Assembly: GCF_016862275.1 (NCBI RefSeq)
Contig: NZ_BOMQ01000011.1
Coordinates: forward strand, 119,863 to 183,862
Source: Actinoplanes nipponensis
GTDB taxonomy: Bacteria > Actinomycetota > Actinomycetes > Mycobacteriales > Micromonosporaceae
DNA: 64,000 bases
Direction of reading: 5' to 3'
Part shown: positions 15,971-25,129 of the stretch, piece after piece
Numbering within the stretch: position 1 is the first letter of the stretch
How the letters are laid out: each line of letters starts with the position of its first letter
Notes under the pieces: model-generated
Seen by the model: the letters and a program-made list of their open reading frames with translations, nothing else
What the model was told of the DNA's origin: nothing
Databases searched by the model: none
Made by a program: the position numbers and the translations under genes

Positions 15971-17683
15971 ATGACGACCACGACGACGCGGAGGCCGACG
16001 CCCGCCGAGCCCGAACGGCCTCCGCAACCGCGGCACGGCTGGTGGTGGCGGCTGCTGCACCGGTGGCACTACGGCTTCGTCGGGCTGATCGGCGCGGTGA
16101 CCTGCTTCTGCCTGTCGCTCACGCCGTCGCTGCTGCCGCGGGGTCCGGGTCTGCAGGCGGTGGTCGGCGGCGTCTCGGCGGCGATCGGCTACGGGCTCGG
16201 CGTGCTGGTGGTGTGGCTGGCCGGCCGGCTGTGGGCCGGTCCGGTGCGCCGGCCCGGGCGGACGGCCTGGCGGGTCCTGGCGGCCACCGCCGCGGTCGCC
16301 GTGCTGATCTTCCTCTATCTGGGCGCCGGCTGGCAGCGCGAGATCCACGAGATGATGGGCCTGGAGGCGCCCGGACGGCCCCGGTACCTGCTCGTCCTGC
16401 CCCTCGCCGCGCTGCTCGCGGCCGGCCTGGTCGGCCTGGTCCGGCTGCTGCGCCACGCGGCCCGCGGCCTCGGCCGGCTGTTCGGGCGGGTGATCCCGGC
16501 GCCGGCCGCCCGGGTGCTGGCCGGTCTGGCGGTGGTGCTGCTGGCCCTGGGCGTGCTCAACGGCGTGGTCCTCGACGGGTTCTTCGCCGTCACCGACCGC
16601 AGCTTCAAGGCGATCAACGGCGAGACCGAGCCCGACGTGTCGCCGCCGGAGGACCCGCTGCGCTCGGGCGGACCGGGCTCGCTGGTGTCCTGGGCGTCGC
16701 TGGGCAAGCAGGGCCGCAACTTCGTCGCCGGCGGGCCGAGCGTCGAGCAGCTGACCCGCTTCGGCGGCGCCGGCGCCCAGCGGTCCATCCGGGTGTACGC
16801 CGGGCTGGACTCGGCGCCGACCTCCCGCGACCGGGCCGCCCTGGCCGTGGCGGAGCTGCGGCGCACCGGCGCGTTCGATCGCAAGGTGCTCGTCGTGATC
16901 ACCACGACCGGCACGGGCTGGGTCGACCAGGACGCCGTCGACCCGCTGGAGTACATGTACCGGGGCGACTCGGCCATGGTCGGCCTGCAGTACTCGTACC
17001 TGCCGAGCTGGCTGTCCTTCCTGGTCGACAAGGAACGCGCCCGGCAGGCCGGCCGCGACCTGTTCAACGCCGTGTACGGGGCCTGGTCGAAACTGCCGCC
17101 GGGCGGCCGGCCCCGGCTGCTGCTGTTCGGCGAGAGCCTGGGCTCGTTCGGGGCGGAGTCGGCGTTCAGCGGCGCCGACGACATCCGCAACCGGGTCGAC
17201 GGCATGCTGCTGGTCGGCCCGCCCAACCGGAACGAGCTGTGGCGGGAGTTCGTGGCCGACCGCGACCCGGGCAGCTCCGAGATCCTGCCCCGGTACGGCA
17301 ACGGCGTCACCATCCGGTTCGCCCGGGACCCGGCCACCGACCTGGACGTGCCCACCCCGGCGTGGCCGGCGCCGCGGGTGGCGTACCTGCAGCACCCGTC
17401 GGATCCGATCGTCTGGTGGAGCCCGCGGCTGGTGCTCAGCCGCCCGGACTGGCTGGGTGAGCCCCGCGGCGCCGACGTGTCGCCCGCCGTCCACTGGTAC
17501 CCGTTCGTCACGTTCTGGCTGGTCACCGCCGACATGGCGTTCTCCACCGGGGTGCCGGCCGGGCACGGGCACAGTTACGGCGCGGAGCCGGTCGCCGCGT
17601 GGGCGGACATCGCACCGCCGGCCGGCTGGACCCCGCGGCGGACCGCCGAGCTGACCGAGCTGATCGCGACCCGGCCCGGCTGA
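15971..17683 (+). CDS. Membrane-anchored alpha/beta-hydrolase (Abhydrolase_9 family)
   Basis: 570 residues. The N-terminal half (~25-215) has five or six membrane helices with the family motif SLTPSLLPRGPGLQAVVGG; the C-terminal half is an extracytoplasmic alpha/beta-hydrolase domain. Catalytic Ser389 lies in LLLFGESLGSFG; probable Asp in YLQHPSDPIVWW and His in GHGHSYGAEP. Internal motif YSYLPSWLSFLVDKERA is also conserved in the family. Enzymes of this family are uncharacterised or weakly characterised esterases. ATG 15971 is chosen; it may be co-transcribed with the CPBP protease. Confidence 0.88.
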   Translation: MTTTTTRRPTPAEPERPPQPRHGWWWRLLHRWHYGFVGLIGAVTCFCLSLTPSLLPRGPGLQAVVGGVSAAIGYGLGVLVVWLAGRLWAGPVRRPGRTAWRVLAATAAVAVLIFLYLGAGWQREIHEMMGLEAPGRPRYLLVLPLAALLAAGLVGLVRLLRHAARGLGRLFGRVIPAPAARVLAGLAVVLLALGVLNGVVLDGFFAVTDRSFKAINGETEPDVSPPEDPLRSGGPGSLVSWASLGKQGRNFVAGGPSVEQLTRFGGAGAQRSIRVYAGLDSAPTSRDRAALAVAELRRTGAFDRKVLVVITTTGTGWVDQDAVDPLEYMYRGDSAMVGLQYSYLPSWLSFLVDKERARQAGRDLFNAVYGAWSKLPPGGRPRLLLFGESLGSFGAESAFSGADDIRNRVDGMLLVGPPNRNELWREFVADRDPGSSEILPRYGNGVTIRFARDPATDLDVPTPAWPAPRVAYLQHPSDPIVWWSPRLVLSRPDWLGEPRGADVSPAVHWYPFVTFWLVTADMAFSTGVPAGHGHSYGAEPVAAWADIAPPAGWTPRRTAELTELIATRPG

Positions 17684-17807
17684 CCCGGCGCGCGCCCGCG
17701 CCGGGCGCAGTGACGTGGCGAACAAAGCGGAGCCTTTCCCTCAACTTCGGCGCTAGCCTTCCGATGCGGAGGGGACACCTCCACTTGGGCCGCGGCGAAG
17801 GACGACG

Positions 17808-19298
17808 ATGACGACGACGATTGAGCCGGCGACTCCGCCGGGACACGCTGCTCTCGAGCGGCACGCCGGCCGGTGGTGGGCCCTGGGCGTGCTGGCGCTG
17901 GCCCAGCTCATGGTGGTGCTGGACGCCACGATCGTGAACATCGCGCTGCCCACCGCCCAGCGCGACCTCGGGTTCACCGACTCGGGCCGGCAGTGGGTGG
18001 TCACCGGTTACGCCCTCGCGTTCGGCAGCCTGCTGCTGCTCGGCGGCCGCCTGTCGGACTCCTTCGGCCGCAAGAAGCTGTTCCTCATCGGCCTGATCGG
18101 CTTCGCCCTGGCCTCCGCGCTCGGCGGCGCCGCCAACGGCATCGAGATGCTCATCGTCGCCCGCATCCTGCAGGGCGCGTTCGGCGCCGCGCTGGCCCCG
18201 GCCGCGCTGTCGCTGCTGTCGATCACGTTCACCGACCCGGCCGAGCGGGGCAAGGCCTTCGCCATCTTCGGCGCCATCTCCGGCGCGGGCGGCGCCGTCG
18301 GCCTGCTGCTCGGCGGCGTGCTGACCGAGTACGCCTCCTGGCGCTGGTGCCTCTACGTCAACCTCGTCTTCGCCGTCCTGGCCGTGCTCGGCGCGATCTT
18401 CCGGCTGGGCGACGAGCCCCCGCAGAACCGCGACCGGATGGACTGGCCCGGCGTGATCACCGCCGTCGCCGGCCTGGTCGCCCTGGTCTACGGCCTCGGC
18501 AACGCGGAGACCGACGGGTGGCGCGACCCCGTGACGTACGGGTTCATCATCGCCGGTGTCATCATCCTGGTCGCGTTCGTGACCATCGAGCGCCGCGTCG
18601 CGCACCCGCTGCTGCCGCTGCGGGTCGTGCTGGACCGCAACCGCGGCGGCTCGTACCTGTCGATCGCCATCGCCGGCGCCGGCCTGTTCGGCGTCTTCCT
18701 GTTCCTCACCTACTACCTGACCAGCGTGCTCGGCTTCACGCCGATCCAGTCCGGGCTGGCCTTCCTGCCGATGCTGGCCGCCGTCATGCTCACGGCCACC
18801 ACCATCGGCTCGATCCTCACCCCGCGCATCGGCCCGCGCCCGCTGGTCACCATCGGCGCGCTCCTGGCCGCCGGCGGCATGTTCTTCTTCACCCGGCTCG
18901 CCCTGGACTCCAGCTACGTCACCGGCGTCCTGCCCGGCCTGATCATCACCGGGCTCGGCATGGGCCTGATCTTCGCCCCGACCCAGAACGCGGCCACCTC
19001 CGGCGTGCAGCACCACGACGCCGGCGTCGCCTCGGCGATGATCAATACCGCGCAGCAGATCGGCGGCTCGATCGGCACCGCCCTGCTGAGCTCCTTCGCC
19101 GCCTCCGCCGCCACGAACTACCTGGCCGGCAAGGCGCCCGGGCCGCAGACGGCCGCGCTGGCCGCCCTCGACAGCTACCACACCGTCTTCTGGTGGTCCG
19201 CCGGCTTCTTCGTCCTCTGCGGGATCGTCTCCGCGGTGACGTTCCGCACCGGTCCGCTCGAGGTCGACCCCGACGCCGCCCCCGTCATCGCCCACTGA
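17808..19298 (+). CDS. MFS drug exporter, DHA2 (EmrB/QacA) family
   Basis: 496 residues with 14 predicted membrane helices. Motif LAQLMVVLDATIVNIALPTA in helix 1 and WVVTGYALAFGSLLLLGGRL with LSDSFGRKK (motif A) are typical of 14-helix proton-driven multidrug exporters; motif C-like GAISGAGGAVGLLLGGVL follows. ATG 17808 follows GAAGGACGACG. Substrate cannot be deduced. It is monocistronic, ending at a strong bidirectional hairpin shared with the convergent acyltransferase. Confidence 0.9.
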   Translation: MTTTIEPATPPGHAALERHAGRWWALGVLALAQLMVVLDATIVNIALPTAQRDLGFTDSGRQWVVTGYALAFGSLLLLGGRLSDSFGRKKLFLIGLIGFALASALGGAANGIEMLIVARILQGAFGAALAPAALSLLSITFTDPAERGKAFAIFGAISGAGGAVGLLLGGVLTEYASWRWCLYVNLVFAVLAVLGAIFRLGDEPPQNRDRMDWPGVITAVAGLVALVYGLGNAETDGWRDPVTYGFIIAGVIILVAFVTIERRVAHPLLPLRVVLDRNRGGSYLSIAIAGAGLFGVFLFLTYYLTSVLGFTPIQSGLAFLPMLAAVMLTATTIGSILTPRIGPRPLVTIGALLAAGGMFFFTRLALDSSYVTGVLPGLIITGLGMGLIFAPTQNAATSGVQHHDAGVASAMINTAQQIGGSIGTALLSSFAASAATNYLAGKAPGPQTAALAALDSYHTVFWWSAGFFVLCGIVSAVTFRTGPLEVDPDAAPVIAH

Positions 19299-19314
19299 GC
19301 CGAGCTGTCCCCGC

Positions 19315-19345
19315 GCTCCGCCCCGGCCTCCGGCCGGGGCGGAGC
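19315..19345. terminator. Bidirectional hairpin terminator
   Basis: Perfect 14-base stem GCTCCGCCCCGGCC / GGCCGGGGCGGAGC with a 3-base loop, exactly between the convergent MFS and acyltransferase genes. Confidence 0.85.
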
Positions 19346-19347
19346 TG

Positions 19348-20073
19348 TCAGTTGCCGGGCCCGGCGAGCGCGCCCGCGATCGCCGCGCGGGCCGCGTCGC
19401 GCAGGGCGTACGCGTCGGGGAAGTCCGCCGGCGCGAGCGGCGGCAGCACCTCGACCCGCGCCCTGATCTGCTCGCGCAGGATGAAACCGTGCCGGGGCAG
19501 CGCCCGCCGGGTGCCGTGCACCGCGATCGGGAAGACCGGCACGCCGTGCCGCACCGCGAGCTCGAAGGCGCCGTCCTTGAACGGCTGCAGCGTGCCGTCC
19601 GAGGTGCGCCGCCCCTCCGGGAACATCATCAGCGGCGAGCCGGCCCCGAGCAGCCGGTGACACAGCTCCATCATCCGCCGCACCGAGGGCCCGCTGCCGC
19701 GGACCACCGGCACGTACCCGTTGAGGCGCATGTTCCAGCCGATCACCGGCACCCGGAAGATCTCCTGCTTGGAAACCCACTTGAACGGCCGGAACAGCGC
19801 GTACAGCACCAGGATGTCGATCAGCGAGGCGTGGTTGGCGACCAGCACCGCGGCGCCGTGCCAGGGCAGCCGGTCCCGGCGGGCGATCCGCAGCCGCCAC
19901 AACGGGTTGACGTAGACGTAGAACGCCGCCCAGGCCGACGAGTACAGGTGCAACGCGACCCGGCGCCGGTCGAACGGCAGCGCGACCAGCCACACCAGCA
20001 CCGCGCCGGCGAAGAACACCGGGCAGGTGATCGCGATGAACGCCCAGTACGCCACCGAGAACACCCGCAACAT
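19348..20073 (-). CDS. plsC: 1-acyl-sn-glycerol-3-phosphate acyltransferase (PlsC family)
   Basis: 241 residues with an N-terminal membrane helix and the full set of acyltransferase motifs: HX4D in VANHASLIDILV, the glycerophosphate-binding FPEGRRTSDG, and a third motif VFPIAVHGTRRALP. Transfers an acyl chain from acyl-ACP or acyl-CoA to lysophosphatidic acid, making phosphatidic acid for membrane phospholipids. Actinomycetes usually carry several PlsC-like paralogues, so this need not be the essential one. ATG 20073 lies at the edge of the roadblock gene region; the two are not obviously one operon. Confidence 0.88.
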   Translation of the reverse strand: MLRVFSVAYWAFIAITCPVFFAGAVLVWLVALPFDRRRVALHLYSSAWAAFYVYVNPLWRLRIARRDRLPWHGAAVLVANHASLIDILVLYALFRPFKWVSKQEIFRVPVIGWNMRLNGYVPVVRGSGPSVRRMMELCHRLLGAGSPLMMFPEGRRTSDGTLQPFKDGAFELAVRHGVPVFPIAVHGTRRALPRHGFILREQIRARVEVLPPLAPADFPDAYALRDAARAAIAGALAGPGN

Positions 20074-20121
20074 GCGGACATCCTGTCACGGGCCGTCGGC
20101 CGCGCCGCCGTGCCGGCGGGG

Positions 20122-20493
20122 TCAGAGCTCGAGAGCGCCCTCGATCATCCGCAGCCGGTGCCGGGCCAGGGCGAGGTTCGCGCGATCCCGGCTCAGCACC
20201 AGGTACACGAAGAGGCCCCGCCCGGACGCCCCGGTGACGGGACGGATGAGGTGGTACTGCGAGCCGAGGGTCACCAGGATGTCGTCGATGGTCTCGCGCA
20301 GGCCCAGCAGCTCGATCGTCCGGAGCTTCGCGCGCAGCACCTCCGTGTTGACCGCCGCGGCCGTGGTCACATCGAAGTCCCGGTTGCCGCCGGCCGTGCC
20401 CAGCGCCATCCCGCTGGTGCTGTCCACGACAGCCGCCGCGATCGCGCCGTCGACCTGCAGCGCGTCCTTGAGCGCTACGTCCATCTCTGCCAT
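20122..20493 (-). CDS. Roadblock/LC7-like domain protein
   Basis: 123-residue soluble alpha/beta protein. Pattern DGAIAAAVVDSTSGMALG, then VNTEVLRAKLRTIELLG, ILVTLGSQYHLIRPV and GLFVYLVLSRDRANLALARH matches the roadblock/LC7 fold, found in actinomycetes both inside the CvnA-D conservons and as stand-alone proteins. These usually bind or regulate Ras-like GTPases. No CvnA-like kinase or GTPase lies nearby, so it is an orphan. Well-formed ATG start with a GGAGGGACT sequence just upstream on the minus strand. Confidence 0.75.
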   Translation of the reverse strand: MAEMDVALKDALQVDGAIAAAVVDSTSGMALGTAGGNRDFDVTTAAAVNTEVLRAKLRTIELLGLRETIDDILVTLGSQYHLIRPVTGASGRGLFVYLVLSRDRANLALARHRLRMIEGALEL

Positions 20494-20618
20494 CCGAGTC
20501 CCTCCACCGTGGTCCGCCGTCTGAGCCCGACAATGGGGGACCCGGGCGGCAGCCGATCGGACGCGCTGTCCGGTTCCCCGCCGAACTCCCGGCGCACACT
20601 GGGTTTGTCCGGATTTCC

Positions 20619-20638
20619 AGTTGCGCGTCTTCGCAACT
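20619..20638. promoter_or_regulatory. Candidate ArsR operator 1
   Basis: Palindrome AGTTGCG / CGCAACT with a 6-base spacer. First of three GTTGC/GCAAC inverted repeats upstream of the ArsR gene. Confidence 0.6.
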
Positions 20639-20648
20639 CAACAGGTCG

Positions 20649-20672
20649 GCAACTGAAGACGCGCGCGGTTGC
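20649..20672. promoter_or_regulatory. Candidate ArsR operator 2
   Basis: GCAAC / GTTGC inverted repeat with a 14-base spacer containing GAAGACGCGC, itself the reverse complement of the core of operator 1. Confidence 0.45.
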
Positions 20673-20712
20673 GTGGGCTCCGGGTCCCGGGAGAAGCTAC
20701 GAGCCCAGCACC

Positions 20713-20732
20713 GCGCAACGGCGCGGTTGCGC
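20713..20732. promoter_or_regulatory. Candidate ArsR operator 3
   Basis: GCGCAAC / GTTGCGC, a perfect 7-base-arm palindrome with a 6-base spacer, 18 bases before the ArsR start codon. Same arms as operator 1 in the opposite order. Confidence 0.6.
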
Positions 20733-20750
20733 AGCATGTGAGGGCCGCCG

Positions 20751-21089
20751 GTGTCGGTACCGCTCTATCAGGCGAAGGCGGAGATGTTCCGCGTCCTCGG
20801 CCACCCCGTCCGGATCCGCGTGCTGGAGCTGCTCCAGGCCGGCCCGCTGCCGGTCCGCGACCTGCTCTCCGAGATCGAGGTGGAGCCCTCCAACATGTCG
20901 CAGCAGCTGGCCGTGCTGCGCCGCGCCGGGGTCGTGGTCTCCTTCCGCGACGCCGGCCTGGTCATGTACGCGCTGAGCACCCCGGCCGTCGCGGACCTGC
21001 TGGCCGCCGGCCGGCGCATCCTCGGCGAGGTCCTCACCGACCGGGACAGCCTGCTGGCCGAGCTGAAGGCCCAGGGCAACCCCCGCTGA
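20751..21089 (+). CDS. ArsR/SmtB-family transcriptional repressor
   Basis: 112 residues, compact winged helix: AEMFRVLGHPVRIRVLELLQ, recognition helix region EVEPSNMSQQLAVLRRAGVV and wing FRDAGLVMYALS. GTG 20751 has GAGGG about 7 bases upstream. None of the classic ArsR CXC metal site is present (no cysteines), so it probably senses something other than thiophilic metals, or uses His/Asp sites. Three palindromes immediately upstream suggest autoregulation. No adjacent transporter is present on the same strand. Confidence 0.88.
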   Translation: MSVPLYQAKAEMFRVLGHPVRIRVLELLQAGPLPVRDLLSEIEVEPSNMSQQLAVLRRAGVVVSFRDAGLVMYALSTPAVADLLAAGRRILGEVLTDRDSLLAELKAQGNPR

Positions 21090-21111
21090 GCGGACGGTGG
21101 GCCCGGAGCGG

Positions 21112-22126
21112 CTAACGGCGCCGCACCGGGACGTAGACCGCCGCACCGATCAGCAACTCGCCGCGATTGTTGAGGTCCCGCACCGCGGACGCCGCCTCGG
21201 CCGGCACGCCGGCCGGGGTGAGGTCCCGCATCGTGCCGTGCCGGTACAGGAACGCGTGCTCCTCGAGCGAGTACGGCGCGATGTTGCCGCTGCCGAGGAT
21301 CACCCCGTGCTCGTTGATCGCGGCCGCCCCGCCGGCGTTGCCGCCCGGCAGCGAACCGAGGTAGCTCATCGTGCCGTGGTGCCAGCGCACGGCGCGGCTG
21401 ATCGGCTCGCTGGTCCAGTCGGTGACGCTGCCGGCGACCTCACCGCGGTCGTTGATGGCCGTCGCCCGGCTCGGGGTCCCGGCCGCCAGCCACGTCACCT
21501 TGCCGCGCTGCCAGAGGAAGGCGTGTTGCGGGCCGTCGGCGCCGCGGCCGGACCAACCGACCACCTGTCCCCGGTTGTTGATGTCGAGGGGCTGGGTGTA
21601 TCCGCCGACGCCGAGGTCACGCATCCGCCCGTGCTGCCAGATGAACCCGCGCGGCTCGCCCCGGGCGGTCCAGCTGGTGCCGACGACCTGTCCGCGGTCG
21701 TTGACGGCGGAGGCGTAGCTGGAACCGCTGCCGAGGTCGCCGAGGTCGATGAGGTGGCCCCGGCGCCACAGCACGGCCCGCTGACGGCCGCCGCGGTCGC
21801 TGCTGCCGACCACGTCGCCGCGGGCGTTGACGTCTCGGGCCATGGCCCGTTCGTCCGGGCCGGCTTCCAGGACCCCGAGGTCGGTCATCCGCCCGTGCTG
21901 CCACCGGAAGGCGTGCAGCACCTGGTCCGCGGTCTCGAACTGGCCGACGACCTGCCCGCTGTCGTTCATCGCGTACGCACCGGCCCGTTCACCCGTGACG
22001 CCGGTGAGCGGAACCGCCCGGTACCGCCCGGGCAGCGTCGCCGGGCCGGCGGCCGCGGGTCCGGCCGAGGCCACCGTGGCGACCAGCGCGCACGTCGCGG
22101 CCATCAGGATGCGCGTCAGCCGGGTC
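21112..22126 (-). CDS. Secreted HAF-repeat protein
   Basis: 338 residues, translated from the ATG at 22126-22128. Sec signal peptide MTRLTRILMAATCALVATVA with cleavage near AGPAAAG. The rest is about seven HAF repeats, each of form AxAINDRGQVVGxS...HAFLWxxGxMxDLG, predicted to fold as a beta-propeller or solenoid. Known family members have no established activity. The start codon lies one base from the stop of the upstream secreted protein, so both belong to one operon. Confidence 0.85.
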
Positions 22127-22129
22127 ATC

Positions 22130-22798
22130 TCAGGCCCCCGATCCGCGCAGCGTCGCCGCCCGGCGCAGCGCCGGGCAGATCAACCGCTGGACGGTGGCCC
22201 GGTCGCCCGGGGCGTACTCCCAGCCGAGGTCGGCCAGCACGACGACGGCGTGCCCGGCGCGGGCGACGACGACGTACGTGGTGTGGGTGATCGGCTGCCC
22301 GTCCGGGTCGGTCCAGGGCTCCTGGAGCCGGATGAGCAGCGAGTCCCGGCCGGCCGGCCCGGCCCGTACGACCGTCCACCGTCCCACCTGGTCGGTGCGG
22401 CCGCCCGGGAGCAGCGCCCGGCGCAGCTCGCGCAGATACCGCGCGGCCCCGGCGCCCCGGTAGGTGGTGACGTGCTCGACGAGCGCGGTGTGGAAGTCGG
22501 CCGTCCGGTAGTCGATCGCGATGGCGCCCTGCGCGCGGCGGGACGCCTGACTGGCGTACCGTTCGGCGCCGCCCGGCAGCGGCGGGCGCAGGTGGGCGGC
22601 GTAGTCGTCGGTCAGTGGCCGGCCGGCCACCCCGCCGAGGTCTTCCGGTTGCAGGAAGGCCGATTCCGGCACGACCCCGGCCTCGGACCGGCGGCCGGCC
22701 TGGACGGGCTCGGCGAGCGCGACGGTGCCTCCGGCGACGACCAGCGCCACCACGAGTAGCCGAACCAGATTTCTGACGGATGTGAGCAACGTGGACAT
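22130..22798 (-). CDS. Secreted protein of unknown function, operon partner of the HAF-repeat protein
   Basis: 222 residues from ATG 22798, chosen because GGAGG lies 5-6 bases upstream; an earlier in-frame start at 22831 has no such site. Signal peptide with hydrophobic LVRLLVVALVVAGGTVALA, cleavage near EPVQAG. The mature part (SEAGVVPESAFLQPEDLGG start, then a THTTYVVVARAGHAVVVLAD beta segment) resembles extracellular sensor-like domains of actinomycete lipoproteins, but no family is certain. One-base gap to the next gene indicates co-translation. Confidence 0.72.
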   Translation of the reverse strand: MSTLLTSVRNLVRLLVVALVVAGGTVALAEPVQAGRRSEAGVVPESAFLQPEDLGGVAGRPLTDDYAAHLRPPLPGGAERYASQASRRAQGAIAIDYRTADFHTALVEHVTTYRGAGAARYLRELRRALLPGGRTDQVGRWTVVRAGPAGRDSLLIRLQEPWTDPDGQPITHTTYVVVARAGHAVVVLADLGWEYAPGDRATVQRLICPALRRAATLRGSGA

Positions 22799-22952
22799 GA
22801 CTGCCTCCGTGAGCCCCCTCCGATCTCGCAATGTAGCGCCGGGCCCGCGGCGCGCATCAGGGCCGTTGGTCCCCGGCGCACGGGTGGCCGGCCCGCGTCC
22901 CCGGCCCCGCGCGGGCCGAAAATGCGCCGAGAATTATCGGAATCTTGCGGCG

Positions 22953-22982
22953 TTGACACCGAATGTTTCAGGCTATTACGTT
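22953..22982 (+). promoter_or_regulatory. Predicted sigma-70 promoter of the GH120 gene
   Basis: TTGACA at 22953-22958, 18-base spacer, TACGTT at 22977-22982 (TANNNT). Lies about 60 bases before the ATG at 23043, in an AT-rich patch. Confidence 0.6.
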
Positions 22983-23042
22983 GGCGGGGTCTCGTCCGTC
23001 GGCCGCTCCCGGCGCCGGCAGCCTGAAAGGGTTCCCCCCAAG

Positions 23043-25013
23043 ATGACCTCTGTCCTGCACGTGGCGACCACCGGCGCCGACATCGACGCCGACGGCTCCG
23101 AGAAGCAGCCGTTCCGCACCATCAACCGGGCGGCGGCCGTGGCCCGGCCGGGCGACACGGTGGTCGTGCACGCCGGGGAGTACCGCGAGTGGGTGGCGCC
23201 ACCGCGCGGCGGTCTGAGCGACACCCGCCGGATCACCTACACCGCCGCCGACGGCGAGCACGTGGTCATCAAGGGGTCCGAGCGGGTCACCGGCTGGGTC
23301 CCCGAGGACGGCACGGTCTGGCGGGTGAGCGTGCCGAACGCGCTGTTCGGCGACTTCAACCCGTTCGCCGAGGAGGTGGCCGGCGACTGGATCGTCTACC
23401 CCGAGGGCGCGCCGCCCCGGCACCTCGGCGACGTGTACCTCAACGGGCGCAGCTTCTACGAGGCCGCCGGGCGCGCCGAGCTGGACGATCCGCCGTTGCG
23501 CACCGAGGTGCGGGACCACTGGACCGGCGTGGCCGACCGGGTCCGGGACCCGGAGGGCACCCGGCTGGTCTGGTACGCCCGGGTGGGCGCCGACGAGACC
23601 ACGATCTGGGCGAACTTCCAGGGCGCCGACCCGAACGCCGAACTCGTCGAGATCAACGTGCGCCGTTCGGTGTTCTACCCCCTCGTCCCGCACCTGGACT
23701 ACATCACCGTGCGCGGTTTCGAGCTGGCCCAGGCCGCCTGCCCGTGGACCCCGCCGACGGCCGACCAGCCCGGCCTGATCGGCCCCAACTGGGCCAAGGG
23801 CTGGATCATCGAGGACAACGTCATCCACGACGCGAAGTGCTCGGCGATCTCGCTCGGCAAGGAGGCGTCCACCGGGCACAACCACGCCACCGAGCGCGGC
23901 GACAAGCCCGGCTACCAGTACCAGCTCGAGTCGGTGTTCGCCGCCCGGCAGATCGGCTGGGACCGCGAGCACATCGGCTCGCACATCGTGCGCCGCAACA
24001 CGATCCACGACTGCGGGCAGAACGGGATCGTCGGGCACCTGGGCTGCGTGTTCTCCACCATCGAGGACAACCACATCTACAACATCGCGCTCAAGCGCGA
24101 GTTCTACGGCTACGAGATCGGCGGCATCAAGCTGCACGCGGCGGTCGACGTGGTGATCCGGCACAACCGCATCCACGACTGCTCGCTGGGCACCTGGCTG
24201 GACTGGCAGACGCAGGGCACCCGGGTCTCCCGCAACGTCTACTACCGCAACAACCGGGACCTGTTCATCGAGGTCAGCCACGGCCCCTACCTGGTCGACC
24301 ACAACCTGCTGGGCTCCCGCGCCTCGTTCGAGTCGTTCAGCCAGGGCGGCGCGTTCGTCGGCAACCTGTTCGCCGGCACGGTCCGCCTGGAGCCGGTGCT
24401 GGACCGGGCCACCCCGTACCACCGGCCGCACAGCACCCAGGTGGCCGGCTACGCGGTGATCCGCGGCGGCGACGACCGCTACGTCGGCAACGTCTTCCTC
24501 GGCGGCGACCTCGCCGCGGCGTACGGTCCGGGCGGCGACGGCGAAGGCATTCCCGGGTACGGCCTGGCCGGCTACGACGGCCACCCGGCGTCCTTCGAGG
24601 AGTACCTGGACCGCCTGGCCGCCCAGCCGCCCGGCGACCACCAGCGCTTCCGCGACGTGCTCCAGCCGGTGTACGCCCGCGACAACGTGTACGCCGCGGG
24701 GGCCCGGCCGTTCGCCGCCGAGACCGGCCCGCGGGTGCTGGGGGACGCGACGGTGTCGGTGGCCGAGGAGGGCGACGAGGTCTACCTGGAGACGGACCTG
24801 CCGGCCGAATTCGACCGGGTCCGCGTCGGCGTGGTCGGCGGCCGTGACCTGCCGCGGGTCCGCTTCGCCGACGCCGACTTCGAGGAGCCCGACGGCAGCC
24901 CGGCGGTCATCGACGTCGACCTGACGGGGGAGCGGCGCCGGCCCGGCGAGCCCGCGGCGGCCGGCCCGATCGCCGCGCTGACCTCAGGTACGACGCGGGT
25001 GCGCGTCTGGTGA
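23043..25013 (+). CDS. GH120-family beta-xylosidase (right-handed beta-helix)
   Basis: 656 residues. From the first residues (SVLHVATTGADIDADGSEKQ) to the end it follows GH120 beta-xylosidase XylC of Thermoanaerobacterium closely as I remember it, including VVVHAGEYREWVAPP, FNPFAEEVAGDW and GLIGPNWAKGWIIEDNVIHD. Nucleophile D387 lies in GTWLDWQTQGTR and acid/base E410 in RDLFIEVSHGPYLVDHN; their 23-residue spacing equals D382/E405 of XylC. No signal peptide, so it is cytoplasmic and should cleave xylo-oligosaccharides after uptake. ATG 23043 follows a purine-rich run. No transporter or regulator of xylan use is adjacent. Confidence 0.9.
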   Translation: MTSVLHVATTGADIDADGSEKQPFRTINRAAAVARPGDTVVVHAGEYREWVAPPRGGLSDTRRITYTAADGEHVVIKGSERVTGWVPEDGTVWRVSVPNALFGDFNPFAEEVAGDWIVYPEGAPPRHLGDVYLNGRSFYEAAGRAELDDPPLRTEVRDHWTGVADRVRDPEGTRLVWYARVGADETTIWANFQGADPNAELVEINVRRSVFYPLVPHLDYITVRGFELAQAACPWTPPTADQPGLIGPNWAKGWIIEDNVIHDAKCSAISLGKEASTGHNHATERGDKPGYQYQLESVFAARQIGWDREHIGSHIVRRNTIHDCGQNGIVGHLGCVFSTIEDNHIYNIALKREFYGYEIGGIKLHAAVDVVIRHNRIHDCSLGTWLDWQTQGTRVSRNVYYRNNRDLFIEVSHGPYLVDHNLLGSRASFESFSQGGAFVGNLFAGTVRLEPVLDRATPYHRPHSTQVAGYAVIRGGDDRYVGNVFLGGDLAAAYGPGGDGEGIPGYGLAGYDGHPASFEEYLDRLAAQPPGDHQRFRDVLQPVYARDNVYAAGARPFAAETGPRVLGDATVSVAEEGDEVYLETDLPAEFDRVRVGVVGGRDLPRVRFADADFEEPDGSPAVIDVDLTGERRRPGEPAAAGPIAALTSGTTRVRVW

Positions 25014-25030
25014 GCTGACGCGGCTGTCGT

Positions 25031-25059
25031 GGCCCTCGAGGAGCGCACTCGCGAGGGCC
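25031..25059. terminator. Hairpin between convergent GH120 and DUF6671 genes
   Basis: GGCCCTCG (25031-25038) and CGAGGGCC (25052-25059), 13-base loop. Located between the two convergent stop codons. Confidence 0.5.
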
Positions 25060-25129
25060 CGCACCGCGTCCCGGACGGGTCGGCGCGACGGCGATCGGGG
25101 CCCGCCCGGCCGGGGTGGCCGGAAGCCGT

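Noticed and set aside
14552..17725. 1057-codon minus-strand open frame
   Set aside because: Antisense of four recognised plus-strand genes (hypothetical, CPBP, Abhydrolase_9 and flanks); product is compositionally biased.
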